DNA of 8,523 nucleotides from an uncultured archaeon. GTDB lineage: Archaea > Halobacteriota > Methanosarcinia > Methanosarcinales > Methanoperedenaceae. Positions within the stretch are counted from its first letter, which is position 1. Each line of letters begins with the position of its first letter. Below, piece after piece: positions 1-6,173 of the stretch. The DNA is taken from positions 1 to 8,523 of the forward strand of contig CABMIA010000139.1 in the NCBI GenBank assembly GCA_902386085.1, in the 5' to 3' direction. A program made the translations under genes and the position numbers. The notes beneath the pieces are model-generated. The model saw only the letters and a program-made list of their open reading frames with translations, did not search any database and was not told the DNA's origin.

Positions 1-2
1 AT

Positions 3-1313
3 TTCATTAACTATCAATTCCTGGACTCAATAATCAATGGCAAGATAGATAAAGCGATTGAAAAGCGTGAAGCTAAGAGGGAATACGAGAATGCAAAAGA
101 TTTCTTTGGAATACCTTCTGCAGAACCATGGAAACCCCAGATAGATTTTATCGGTGTCAATTACTACCGCTCGGTCTATGTTTATTATCAGATAGGTTTG
201 GCACAGGTTGCCGGTTTCTCAGGTGGCGCTTTCGATAACGATCTGAATGGAAAGTCAGAGAAACATAACCTTTTGAATGACTTTGGATGGGAAATATACC
301 CTGAAGGGTTATACTCTATCCTTACCAGGAACTTGAAAAGCTATCATTTGCCTCTTCTTATCACTGAAAATGGAATTCCACAGCGTAAAGACAGGATCAG
401 GGCTCCTTTCATCACGTCTCATCTTGAACAACTGCGCCGGGCAATGAAAGATGGTGCAGATGTAAGGGGGTATATTCACTGGTCGTTACTTGATAACTGG
501 GAGTTGCAGGCAGCATACAGTAACGATGCGAAATTTGGTCTTTTCACAGTTGATCGTACGGCCAACCTCGACGATACAAAGAAAAATACATTTCCCCGCC
601 ATATCACCGAAGGTGCTCTTGCAATTCAGTATATAATTGCGGATGGCTGGCTCAAAAACGCGGTCGAGAATTTTGGAAGGATATCCCCTAAAGGGGACAA
701 GTTCGAGTTTCAAACAAAAACTGCCGGAGCTATCTGGGAGGGTATTTTGAATGATAATTCCAGATTCACGCTTTACCTGGATCGTTTGCAAGACGATCCA
801 CAGGACCCGCAGCAGCTAAGATTTATCGGGATGATCTTTTATCATGACTTGCTCAAATGGGTGCGCCTGGAGCAGATTTCATGGGACGGGAAGATGCTTA
901 AATTTTCTCATGAGTCAAATACCGGAGCCGGTAAGAGAGAATATGAAGCGAGAGCAGCGGATGGCAACCTGGTAGACGGTTCTCTTGCTGAAAGCAGTCT
1001 TACAAGCAGATGGAATGCTCAGAAGGTCAGACTATATGGTCTCTGGAATATAACATCCGGCAGGACATTACCTTTCAAAATATTGTACTTCAGCAAAATG
1101 GAGGGTGAGTATGCGGGATGGAGCGGCAAAGCCCATGTAAGATCATCCTTGTCCTGGGATATTCTCGATATAATTGAATGGAATGGGGAAACACTGAAAT
1201 TCAGATATAATCAAGAAGACTTTACTTGTTTAGTTTCCGGGGATACAATGAAAGGTTTGAAATCCCAATCCTCCTGGGAAGCAAAGAAAGCCCCTGATAA
1301 CCTGCCTTTCTAA
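3..1313 (+). CDS. Family 1 glycoside hydrolase (beta-glycosidase) with fused C-terminal repeat domain, 5'-partial
   Basis: The reading frame is open from base 3 at the window edge to a TAA, giving 436 visible residues; the true start and the acid/base motif (usually TFNEP) lie upstream. GH1 enzymes hydrolyse beta-linked glucosides or galactosides with retention. Signatures seen are DFIGVNYYR (visible residues 48-56), the nucleophile motif ITENG with Glu122, and HWSLLDNWE (159-167) followed by FGLFTVDR. The GH1 barrel should end near residue 215. About 220 more residues follow, which ordinary GH1 enzymes lack. They are rich in Trp, Gly and alternating hydrophobic residues, suggesting beta structure, and appear to hold two related units. 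An ATG-less internal TTG at 198 is not a convincing start because GH1 sequence continues upstream of it. Substrate and location cannot be told, since any signal peptide would be off the window. The gene converges on the tRNA gene. Confidence 0.9.
   Translation, partial: FINYQFLDSIINGKIDKAIEKREAKREYENAKDFFGIPSAEPWKPQIDFIGVNYYRSVYVYYQIGLAQVAGFSGGAFDNDLNGKSEKHNLLNDFGWEIYPEGLYSILTRNLKSYHLPLLITENGIPQRKDRIRAPFITSHLEQLRRAMKDGADVRGYIHWSLLDNWELQAAYSNDAKFGLFTVDRTANLDDTKKNTFPRHITEGALAIQYIIADGWLKNAVENFGRISPKGDKFEFQTKTAGAIWEGILNDNSRFTLYLDRLQDDPQDPQQLRFIGMIFYHDLLKWVRLEQISWDGKMLKFSHESNTGAGKREYEARAADGNLVDGSLAESSLTSRWNAQKVRLYGLWNITSGRTLPFKILYFSKMEGEYAGWSGKAHVRSSLSWDILDIIEWNGETLKFRYNQEDFTCLVSGDTMKGLKSQSSWEAKKAPDNLPF
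735..1292 (+). repeat. Two-unit internal repeat in the C-terminal domain of the GH1 protein
   Basis: Unit A (about bases 735-1025) and unit B (about 1044-1292) share an order of landmarks: a leading Trp, a hydrophobic strand with Phe, a Gly-containing strand, then the pattern I-x-W-(D/N)-G-x-x-LKF. A G-(N/D)-x-(L/M)-x-(D/K)-G-L/S segment follows, and each unit closes with W-(N/E)-A-(Q/K)-K. Examples are ISWDGKMLKF versus IEWNGETLKF, and RWNAQKV versus SWEAKKA. The units align by eye with a few gaps, and the DNA itself is not a recent duplication. The pattern resembles lipocalin-like or small beta-barrel domains, but I do not recognise a named family. Confidence 0.55.
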
Positions 1314-1330
1314 TATAATCCAGGGCGTTT

Positions 1331-1341
1331 AATAAAAATAT
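1331..1341 (-). terminator. T-rich 3' end downstream of tRNA-Arg
   Basis: Reading on the minus strand, ATATTTTTATT begins four bases beyond the discriminator base of the tRNA. A T-rich run directly after the gene is the usual archaeal transcription stop. It is also the only candidate terminator between the tRNA and the converging glycosidase gene. Confidence 0.4.
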
Positions 1342-1344
1342 GAG

Positions 1345-1416
1345 CGCCCCGACTGGGACTTGAACCCAGGTCTTAAGATCCGCAATCTCAAAGGATATCC
1401 GCTACCCCATCGGGGC
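1345..1416 (-). tRNA. tRNA-Arg, anticodon GCG
   Basis: The 72-base minus-strand sequence folds as a full cloverleaf. The 7-bp acceptor stem is GCCCCGA with UCGGGGC and discriminator G73. U8 and G9 precede a short D arm (GGGU ... UCCU) with the GG pair and A20 in the loop. The anticodon stem is UGAGA with UCUUA (one G-U pair), the loop is UUGCGGA, and the T arm is CUGGG-UUCAAGU-CCCAG. The anticodon GCG (bases 1381-1383 on the plus strand) reads the CGC and CGU arginine codons. C35, A20 and G73 fit known arginine identity elements. There is no intron and no encoded CCA, so CCA must be added after transcription. The variable loop is four bases. Confidence 0.96.
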
Positions 1417-1440
1417 CCGGCTCAACATTCATCTCTGACC

Positions 1441-1449
1441 TATTAAAGG
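1441..1449 (-). promoter_or_regulatory. Likely TATA box of tRNA-Arg, overlapping the ogt stop codon
   Basis: On the minus strand the sequence CCTTTAATA is centred near 1444-1445. That is about 26-27 bases upstream of a predicted transcript start at about 1418, which nearly coincides with the tRNA 5' end at 1416, the expected archaeal geometry. The TAA inside it (1445-1443) is the stop codon of the upstream alkyltransferase gene. Position and composition support it; no experiment does. Confidence 0.5.
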
Positions 1450-1901
1450 TTATTGGCATATCGGGTTTTAGTCTCAAGCTCCAGCAGCCGGTTTTTCATA
1501 TCAAGTCCCGCAGAATATCCTCCGATCCCGTTTTTTGCTACTACCCTGTGGCAGGGGATGATAATCGGGATGGGATTTTTTGCAAGCGCCTGCCCGACTG
1601 CGCGGACAGCCCTGCTCCCTATCCTGTTTGCAAGCTCTGCATAAGTAATTGTTTTTCCGTATTCGATCCTGCCTGTCTCATAGAGCACCTTCCTCGTGAA
1701 AGCCGAAAGCGTGGATATATCGAAATCACATGAAAATCCGGTCCTTTCTCCCTTGAAATATTGTTCCAGTTCAAAGCTGGCCTGTAATGTTTTCTTCTCG
1801 CCTAAACCTTCCCGGTTCCTGATAAACCTGATTGAGCTCAATTTCGTGTTATATGTTATTTCGATATAACAATCAAGCGGCTTTGAATAGATTATATCCA
1901 T
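1443..1901 (-). CDS. ogt: Methylated-DNA--[protein]-cysteine S-methyltransferase (O6-alkylguanine repair)
   Basis: This enzyme repairs O6-alkylguanine in DNA by moving the alkyl group to its own cysteine, a single-turnover suicide reaction. The active-site motif PCHRV lies at residues 116-120 with Cys117 as acceptor. It is preceded by the winged-helix DNA-binding segment with TYAELA (86-91), RAVGQALAKNP (100-110, containing the base-flipping Arg) and followed by a GGYSAG-type loop, all standard for the family. Its 152 residues match the short Ogt/MGMT class. I chose the ATG at 1901 rather than the longer TTG start at 1934, because the best TATA-like box (about 1933-1940) would begin transcription near 1911, downstream of that TTG. 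The first 60-70 residues are the poorly conserved N-terminal domain. It is divergent from the helix-turn-helix gene at 1990, with an 88-base spacer. Confidence 0.95.
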   Translation of the reverse strand: MDIIYSKPLDCYIEITYNTKLSSIRFIRNREGLGEKKTLQASFELEQYFKGERTGFSCDFDISTLSAFTRKVLYETGRIEYGKTITYAELANRIGSRAVRAVGQALAKNPIPIIIPCHRVVAKNGIGGYSAGLDMKNRLLELETKTRYANNL

Positions 1902-1932
1902 AGAATTTCCATGGATTATAGGATGAGCCTTC

Positions 1933-1940
1933 AAATAAAG
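1933..1940 (-). promoter_or_regulatory. Candidate TATA box for ogt
   Basis: CTTTATTT on the minus strand would set a transcript start near 1911, leaving a leader of about 10 bases before the ATG at 1901. It would exclude the alternative TTG start at 1934, which lies inside the box. This is a composition-based call only. Confidence 0.35.
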
Positions 1941-1989
1941 TTAACATCAGACAAAAGGCTTATCAGGTCTGTTACCAAATCTAAAATAG

Positions 1990-2562
1990 ATGTCAGATCA
2001 ATTTTACACTATCCTCACGGAAATACTGGCGCAAAAGCAGATGTCCATAAGCAGCATAGCGCGGGAGCTAAAGAAAGGCGGCTACGACTTTCACAGACTG
2101 ATCCTTACAGGATATCTCCGTGCGCTCCATGACACCGGATATCTTGAGGAGATCGATATACCCCCCTCAAAAGTATATACTTTCAGGGCAGGCGTTAAGC
2201 GCGACGTTTACAGCATAATAAAAGAGCACCTGAAAGGCATTGATGCTCCTGAAAGGTTTGAACTTGCTGTTTTCCTCCTGACATCGCTTTTCCACAGGCC
2301 ATGTTTCAAGTACGAACTTGATCTGCTGGGGGTCGAATCTCAAAAAACTAAAATCGTGAAGGAATCAAAAGACTTGCGCCTCAAAGAGCACAGGAATGCG
2401 GTGACGCGGATAAAGATACCACCTGATGACCCGGCATATGAGATAGATGAAAATGAAAACAGCATGTTGAAACCGGGAAATGAGATCCTTACAGATATAA
2501 TAAATGATTTGATCAACCTTGATGGCCTGAAGGCGAAATTCCAGCAGACAAGGCTTGTCTGA
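1990..2562 (+). CDS. Uncharacterised protein with N-terminal winged-helix-like domain
   Basis: I do not recognise the family of this 190-residue protein. Residues 5-65 look like a winged helix: helix FYTILTEILAQ, a second helix SISSIARELKKGG, a recognition-type helix HRLILTGYLRALHDTGYL, then a short charged hairpin ending KVYTFR. The middle (about 70-110) is predicted helical, with DVYSIIKEHL and FELAVFLLTSLF. The C-terminal part contains an acidic stretch (about 145-157) and a final amphipathic helix. No signal peptide, membrane segment or metal motif is seen. The start is fixed, because an in-frame TAG immediately precedes the ATG. No clear Shine-Dalgarno sequence is present, so a short leader is likely. 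The gene is divergent from ogt and convergent with the nuclease-like gene at 2584. A transcription-factor or DNA-binding role is inferred from fold only. Confidence 0.75.
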   Translation: MSDQFYTILTEILAQKQMSISSIARELKKGGYDFHRLILTGYLRALHDTGYLEEIDIPPSKVYTFRAGVKRDVYSIIKEHLKGIDAPERFELAVFLLTSLFHRPCFKYELDLLGVESQKTKIVKESKDLRLKEHRNAVTRIKIPPDDPAYEIDENENSMLKPGNEILTDIINDLINLDGLKAKFQQTRLV

Positions 2563-2572
2563 ATTTGCTACA

Positions 2573-2598
2573 TGCATATAATATCATATTTCTATGCA
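2573..2598. terminator. Weak inverted repeat between convergent genes
   Basis: TGCATA (2573-2578) and TATGCA (2593-2598) are perfect inverted copies around an AT-rich 14-base loop. They span the 21-base gap between the stop codons at 2562 (+) and 2584 (-) and the last codons of the minus-strand gene. The location suits a shared, bidirectional transcription end, but six AT-rich pairs is weak and could be chance. Confidence 0.25.
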
Positions 2599-3564
2599 GG
2601 TACTTATTTCTTCAAGAGCCCGCGCATACATTCCCATTTTTTTCAGGTGCGCTGCCAGTTTAAACGGCCGGTGGCCGCCCGGGTGATACACGATGACAGC
2701 TTCGGGTGCGCATTGCCCGACCATGCTGACAAGGCCGTTCACATCCATATGGTCGCTGATGTTGATCGTTGGGATCTTGTAATCGCGCCTGCCTGTCAGG
2801 ATGAATTTCTTTGCAGCAGAAAGTCCTGGTATTTGCGAGGGTGTGGTTATTTTCATTCCACAATTGCTGTCCAGGCCGGCAAGCGGCCCGGCATCCTCCA
2901 TTAACCCGGTAGTAAGTGCCAGCGATACAGGATCCATCCCTATCTCTCCCGAGTAACCTGAATCCCGGAGCAATCGTACTGCCCTCTGCGCTTTCCCGAA
3001 CGCATAGGCGCCAAAAGCAACATCTTCCGAAGTTTTTACCACTTCTTTGAACGTTTTTATATCGTCCTTGAAATGGCAGTTGGGGTCCCCGGGGTCGCCA
3101 TAGTTTGCCTCGGTGACAAGGCAGTCGCATTCCGGGAGGTCTTTTGCATCTTTGACATCGCCTGTTACAAGAATCCTTGTCCCGACGTCATTTTGCCAGT
3201 GAAAAGCTGTTGAGCCGATAGTATGGTGCGCAGGGTATGTCTTTACCGGAACGCCGCAGATATCGATAGTTTCACCGAGTTTAAAAGTCCTGCCTGCGTA
3301 TTCCTTCCCATAAAGGATTTCAAGGGCCTTTGCAGTCTCTTCCGAGCATACCGCTCTTTCGGAGAGCATCGCAGACTTTCCATAATGGTCGGAGTGGGCA
3401 TGGGTTATCAGGTAGGCATCGGGCTGGATAGAACGGGAATTGGTGGTATCGATTGCGAACGTTAATCTTCGCCCGGCATTGAAAACCAGGGATACATGGG
3501 GTTTGAATCCTCTATTCGTGCGGTGCCTGATAGGCAGGACGCCAAGATCAAATAAAGGTTTCAA
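2584..3564 (-). CDS. Metallo-beta-lactamase/beta-CASP-type nuclease-like protein
   Basis: This 326-residue protein carries the metal-binding series of the metallo-beta-lactamase nuclease superfamily: HAHSDH (55-60), a histidine in AHHTIGS (111-117) and the bridging aspartate in VTGDVK (133-138). Beta-CASP-like features follow: acidic TEANYG (151-156), the GKAQRA helix (190-195), His272 in SDHMD, and HPGGH (294-298). Family members are RNA or DNA exo/endonucleases with two Zn ions. The length fits the compact exonuclease-like group (COG1236-like) rather than the KH-domain archaeal CPSF proteins. The first codon is TTG at 3564; no in-frame ATG is near, and a weak GGGG lies four bases upstream. 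It follows the thioredoxin stop by nine bases, so the two form one transcription unit. Whether the substrate is RNA or DNA cannot be told from sequence. Confidence 0.85.
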   Translation of the reverse strand: MKPLFDLGVLPIRHRTNRGFKPHVSLVFNAGRRLTFAIDTTNSRSIQPDAYLITHAHSDHYGKSAMLSERAVCSEETAKALEILYGKEYAGRTFKLGETIDICGVPVKTYPAHHTIGSTAFHWQNDVGTRILVTGDVKDAKDLPECDCLVTEANYGDPGDPNCHFKDDIKTFKEVVKTSEDVAFGAYAFGKAQRAVRLLRDSGYSGEIGMDPVSLALTTGLMEDAGPLAGLDSNCGMKITTPSQIPGLSAAKKFILTGRRDYKIPTINISDHMDVNGLVSMVGQCAPEAVIVYHPGGHRPFKLAAHLKKMGMYARALEEISTCIEI

Positions 3565-3573
3565 GAAACCCCA

Positions 3574-3846
3574 TTATTTCAGGGCAGCGTTTATATCCGC
3601 TTCCAGCACGTTTGCGCGGGTCACGCCCACATAACGCTTGAACAGCGTTCCGTCCTTTTCGAGAATCAGCGTAGGTACGGCATGAATAGTATATTTGGAT
3701 GCAAGTTCATTATTTTGATCTACATCCAGCTTCTTGAACTCGATCTTATCCCCGAATTTCTTTTTCAGCTCTTCTATGATCGGGTCCTGCATCTTGCACG
3801 GACCGCACCATTCCGCAAAAAAATCCATTAGTACGACTTTACTCAT
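3574..3846 (-). CDS. Thioredoxin
   Basis: A 90-residue cytoplasmic dithiol-disulfide oxidoreductase. The catalytic motif WCGPC is at residues 13-17 (Cys14, Cys17), preceded by the strand VVLMDFFAE, with the cis-proline in HAVPT (Pro58) and the usual KLDVDQN strand. I chose the ATG at 3846 over the one at 3876. A strong GGAGG lies six bases before it, and the shorter protein begins exactly at the first beta strand of the fold, making it a compact archaeal-type thioredoxin. The gene leads a unit with the nuclease-like gene. It could reduce any of several partners, and co-transcription with the nuclease may be incidental. There is no signal peptide. The specific reductase partner (FTR- or NTR-type) cannot be inferred. 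Confidence 0.95.
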   Translation of the reverse strand: MSKVVLMDFFAEWCGPCKMQDPIIEELKKKFGDKIEFKKLDVDQNNELASKYTIHAVPTLILEKDGTLFKRYVGVTRANVLEADINAALK

Positions 3847-3852
3847 TTGTTT

Positions 3853-3857
3853 CCTCC
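3853..3857 (-). promoter_or_regulatory. Shine-Dalgarno site of thioredoxin gene
   Basis: GGAGG on the minus strand lies six bases before the ATG at 3846. This decides the start in favour of 3846 over the upstream in-frame ATG at 3876. It is the clearest ribosome binding site in the window; the other genes show weak sites, short leaders or overlaps. Confidence 0.8.
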
Positions 3858-3884
3858 ACAGCGACAGGTTATGCATGTTTTTAA

Positions 3885-3907
3885 GGGCTCTTGCCCCTCT
3901 TTTTTTT
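3885..3907 (+). terminator. Hairpin with T-run in plus orientation
   Basis: GGGC (3885-3888), a TCTT loop and GCCC (3893-3896) are followed by CTCT and a run ending in eight T's (3900-3907). On the plus strand this has the shape of an intrinsic terminator, although no plus-strand gene ends here. On the minus strand it is a GC hairpin in the thioredoxin leader, preceded by an A-run. It may stop antisense transcripts from entering the downstream operon, or may be fortuitous. Confidence 0.3.
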
Positions 3908-3944
3908 ACATGTCCTGCCTGCTGCCATACTTAGTATAATGTTA

Positions 3945-3956
3945 TTATTTAAAATA
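3945..3956 (-). promoter_or_regulatory. Candidate TATA box for the thioredoxin-nuclease unit
   Basis: On the minus strand, ATTTTAAATAAT is the most TATA-like element upstream of the thioredoxin gene. It predicts a start near 3925 and a leader of about 80 bases that includes the GC hairpin and the GGAGG site. A nearer CTTAAAAA (about 3878-3885) would place the start inside the ribosome site, so I prefer the farther box. Confidence 0.35.
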
Positions 3957-3990
3957 GTTGCCTGAAAAAGAAAGCAGAAATGACCATAAA

Positions 3991-4031
3991 GATTTAATTA
4001 TGCGCAAGATGTACCGCGTAACCTATTTTAG
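3991..4031 (+). promoter_or_regulatory. Candidate promoter region of the RecJ-like operon
   Basis: Two TATA-like boxes are visible. GATTTAATTA (3991-4000) predicts a start near 4022 and a leader of about 37 bases. CCTATTTTAG (4022-4031) predicts a start near 4052 and an almost leaderless transcript. No Shine-Dalgarno sequence precedes the ATG at 4059, which slightly favours the second. I cannot decide between them. Confidence 0.35.
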
Positions 4032-4058
4032 CCAGCACCGCATCTATCACCTGACTCT

Positions 4059-6173
4059 ATGACAATCGAATGCAAAGACTGCAAAGGCACGGGCCTAACC
4101 GTACTCAGCGAAAAGGAATGCCCGGAATGCAAAGGCTCCGGCAAGCCAAAAGCCATAAGCCTTGACAAACTGTCTGAAAAAGACCTGGGCAAATTGATAG
4201 GAGGCGAGATGAAATGCCCCAAATGCAATGGTACAGGCAAGATGTCTGTTACCGAGCCCTGCAAAACCTGCGCTGGAAGAGGGAAGTTCTCTACTTGCAT
4301 AGTATGCGGTAAAAATGTTGTGGGCAGCGGGGAACTCTGCGAGAACTGCGCCAGGAAACCCCCAGTCCACGTACTGGGAGCCGAATGCGACACCCGCGAG
4401 CTTGAGGCGGGAAAGATATACGAAGGGAAAGTGCAGGGTCATGCAAACTTCGGAGTGTTCGTTGACCTGAACCCGCAGCTTCGGGGTCTTATCCATTCAA
4501 GCAATATTAATTTCTCGCCCGAAATCGGGGACAAGATATTTGTTGAAGTGAAAAACATAGCCTCAAACGGCAACATCGAACTGCTTCCGCGAAGCCTGAA
4601 GGAATACCAGGTAATCGAAGTTGAAAAACAGCTTCCGCGCAGGAAGACAACCGAACTACCAAAGTATCTCGGCAAGCTCATCCATCTCTCAGGCGAAGTG
4701 ATACAGATAAAACAGACAGGCGGCCCGACCATTTTCACAATTTCGGACGAAGACGGGACCGTGCAGTGCGCCGCGTTCGAAAAGGCGGGAGAGCGCGCTT
4801 ATCCCGAAATAAAACCCGAGACCATCGTAAGAGTGATAGGCGAGCCCTCGATGCGCAACGGCGCAATGCAGGTCGAGATACGCTCCATCAAACAGTTATG
4901 GGGAGGAGATGCTACAGGCATCAAAGAAAAAATAGAATCAGCAATAGATAAACGCGCAGAACCGCATGAAATCCAGTTCCTGGTGAAGAGTGAGGTTTTG
5001 GAGCGGCTCAAGCCCAGGATGAAGAACGCTGCAAAACTTATCAGGAAAGCGGTTTTCATGTCCCGCCCGATAGTCATAAGGCATCATGCAGATGCAGACG
5101 GGATCACCTCGGCTATTGCCATAGAGCGGGCACTCATGCCGCTTATCCGCGAAGTCGGCGGCTCTGATGCAGACCGTCATTTCTACAGGCGTTCCCCTTC
5201 AAAAGCGCCGTTCTACGAGCTTGAGGACGTGACAAAAGACCTGACATTTGCGCTTGAAGACCAGGATCGCTTCGGCCAGAAAATGCCGCTCGTGGTATTG
5301 ATGGATAATGGGGCAACAGAAGAGGATATGCCTTCGATGAAGCAGGCAAAGATCTATGGCGTGGATCTACTGGTCATCGACCACCACCATCCTGACGGGA
5401 CAATAGACCCGATGGTGCTTGAGCATGTGAATCCGGCGTACGCAGGCGGGGACTTCGGCATAACTACGGGTATGATAGGCACCGAGATTGCCCGCATGAT
5501 CAACCCTGATGTCACTGAAGAGATAAAACATCTCCCGGCAGTCTCTGCTGTGGGAGACCGGTCAGCAGCGCCCGAAGCAGGACTTTATAAATCCTTAATT
5601 GCGGACAGGTACAATCCTGAAGAACTAAAGAATATGGCTCTTGCGATCGATTATGAGGCTTTCTGGCAGAGGTTCAGCGATGGGCGCGGGATCATGAACG
5701 ATATACTTAATCTTGGCTCCAATATCAGGCACCAGCAGATAGTCAAACTATTAAGCGAGCAGGCAAATGAAGCCATAGCAGAGCAGCTTGAGGCCTCGAT
5801 GCCGAACGTTAAGGGGCAGAAGCTCCCGAACGGGGCGGTGCTGAATGTTATCGATGTCGAAAATTTCGCCCATAAGTTCACTTTTCCTCCCCCCGGCAAG
5901 ACAAGCGGGGAGATTCACGACCGCCTGTGTGCAAAATTCGACGGGCAGCCCGTGGTCACCATCGGGTTCGGACCTGATTTTGCAGTGCTACGCTCAAGAG
6001 GAGTAAAAATGAACATTCCCCAGATGGTGAAAGATCTGAGGAACGAGATCAAGGGCGCAGGGGTTAGCGGCGGCGGGCATCTTGTGGTGGGCAGCATAAA
6101 GTTCGTTGAAGGTATGCGTAAAGAGGTGCTGGCAAAACTGGCTGAGAAGATAGGGGCGGCTGGGACGCAATGA
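4059..6173 (+). CDS. Archaeal RecJ-like DHH phosphoesterase with DnaJ-type zinc fingers, S1 and OB domains
   Basis: This 704-residue multidomain nuclease-type protein matches the archaea-specific COG1107 architecture. The N-terminus has CxxCxGxG repeats like DnaJ: Cys5/8 with 21/24, and Cys53/56 with 68/71. A third pair-of-pairs, Cys80/83 with 94/97, brings the total to twelve cysteines, probably three Zn sites. An S1 RNA-binding domain (about 115-180) contains the GHANFGVFVDL strand. An OB-fold (about 203-280) begins LGKLIHLSGEV. The DHH catalytic part follows: HHADADG (342-348), LMDNG with Asp416, IDHHHPD (440-446) and AVGDRS (Asp500). A DHHA1-like C-terminus has GVSGGGH (668-674). Conserved Asp/His residues imply Mn- or Mg-dependent exonuclease or related phosphodiesterase activity on single-stranded nucleic acid, in repair, replication or RNA turnover. 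The start is the only option, as an in-frame TAG lies 30 bases upstream. It leads the operon with ferredoxin and flavoprotein. Confidence 0.93.
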   Translation: MTIECKDCKGTGLTVLSEKECPECKGSGKPKAISLDKLSEKDLGKLIGGEMKCPKCNGTGKMSVTEPCKTCAGRGKFSTCIVCGKNVVGSGELCENCARKPPVHVLGAECDTRELEAGKIYEGKVQGHANFGVFVDLNPQLRGLIHSSNINFSPEIGDKIFVEVKNIASNGNIELLPRSLKEYQVIEVEKQLPRRKTTELPKYLGKLIHLSGEVIQIKQTGGPTIFTISDEDGTVQCAAFEKAGERAYPEIKPETIVRVIGEPSMRNGAMQVEIRSIKQLWGGDATGIKEKIESAIDKRAEPHEIQFLVKSEVLERLKPRMKNAAKLIRKAVFMSRPIVIRHHADADGITSAIAIERALMPLIREVGGSDADRHFYRRSPSKAPFYELEDVTKDLTFALEDQDRFGQKMPLVVLMDNGATEEDMPSMKQAKIYGVDLLVIDHHHPDGTIDPMVLEHVNPAYAGGDFGITTGMIGTEIARMINPDVTEEIKHLPAVSAVGDRSAAPEAGLYKSLIADRYNPEELKNMALAIDYEAFWQRFSDGRGIMNDILNLGSNIRHQQIVKLLSEQANEAIAEQLEASMPNVKGQKLPNGAVLNVIDVENFAHKFTFPPPGKTSGEIHDRLCAKFDGQPVVTIGFGPDFAVLRSRGVKMNIPQMVKDLRNEIKGAGVSGGGHLVVGSIKFVEGMRKEVLAKLAEKIGAAGTQ

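Noticed and set aside
198..1313. Glycosidase beginning at base 198
   Set aside because: The frame is open to base 3 and encodes the conserved DFIGVNYYR segment of GH1 before base 198, so the gene is truncated by the window edge.
1902..1934. Longer alkyltransferase starting at TTG 1934
   Set aside because: The extra 11 residues show no family similarity, no ribosome site precedes the TTG, and the likely TATA box would start transcription downstream of it.
3572..3574. ATG overlapping the thioredoxin stop codon (TAATG) as start of the nuclease gene
   Set aside because: It is out of frame with the metallo-beta-lactamase protein and reaches a stop after a few codons.
3847..3876. Thioredoxin start at the upstream ATG 3876
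   Set aside because: The ATG at 3846 has a strong GGAGG six bases ahead, which would lie inside the coding sequence if 3876 were used, and the fold begins right after 3846.
4095..4496. Minus-strand open frames over the 5' part of the RecJ-like gene
   Set aside because: They mirror the zinc-finger and S1 coding sequence, and their translations show no recognisable domain; the plus-strand protein has clear conserved motifs throughout.
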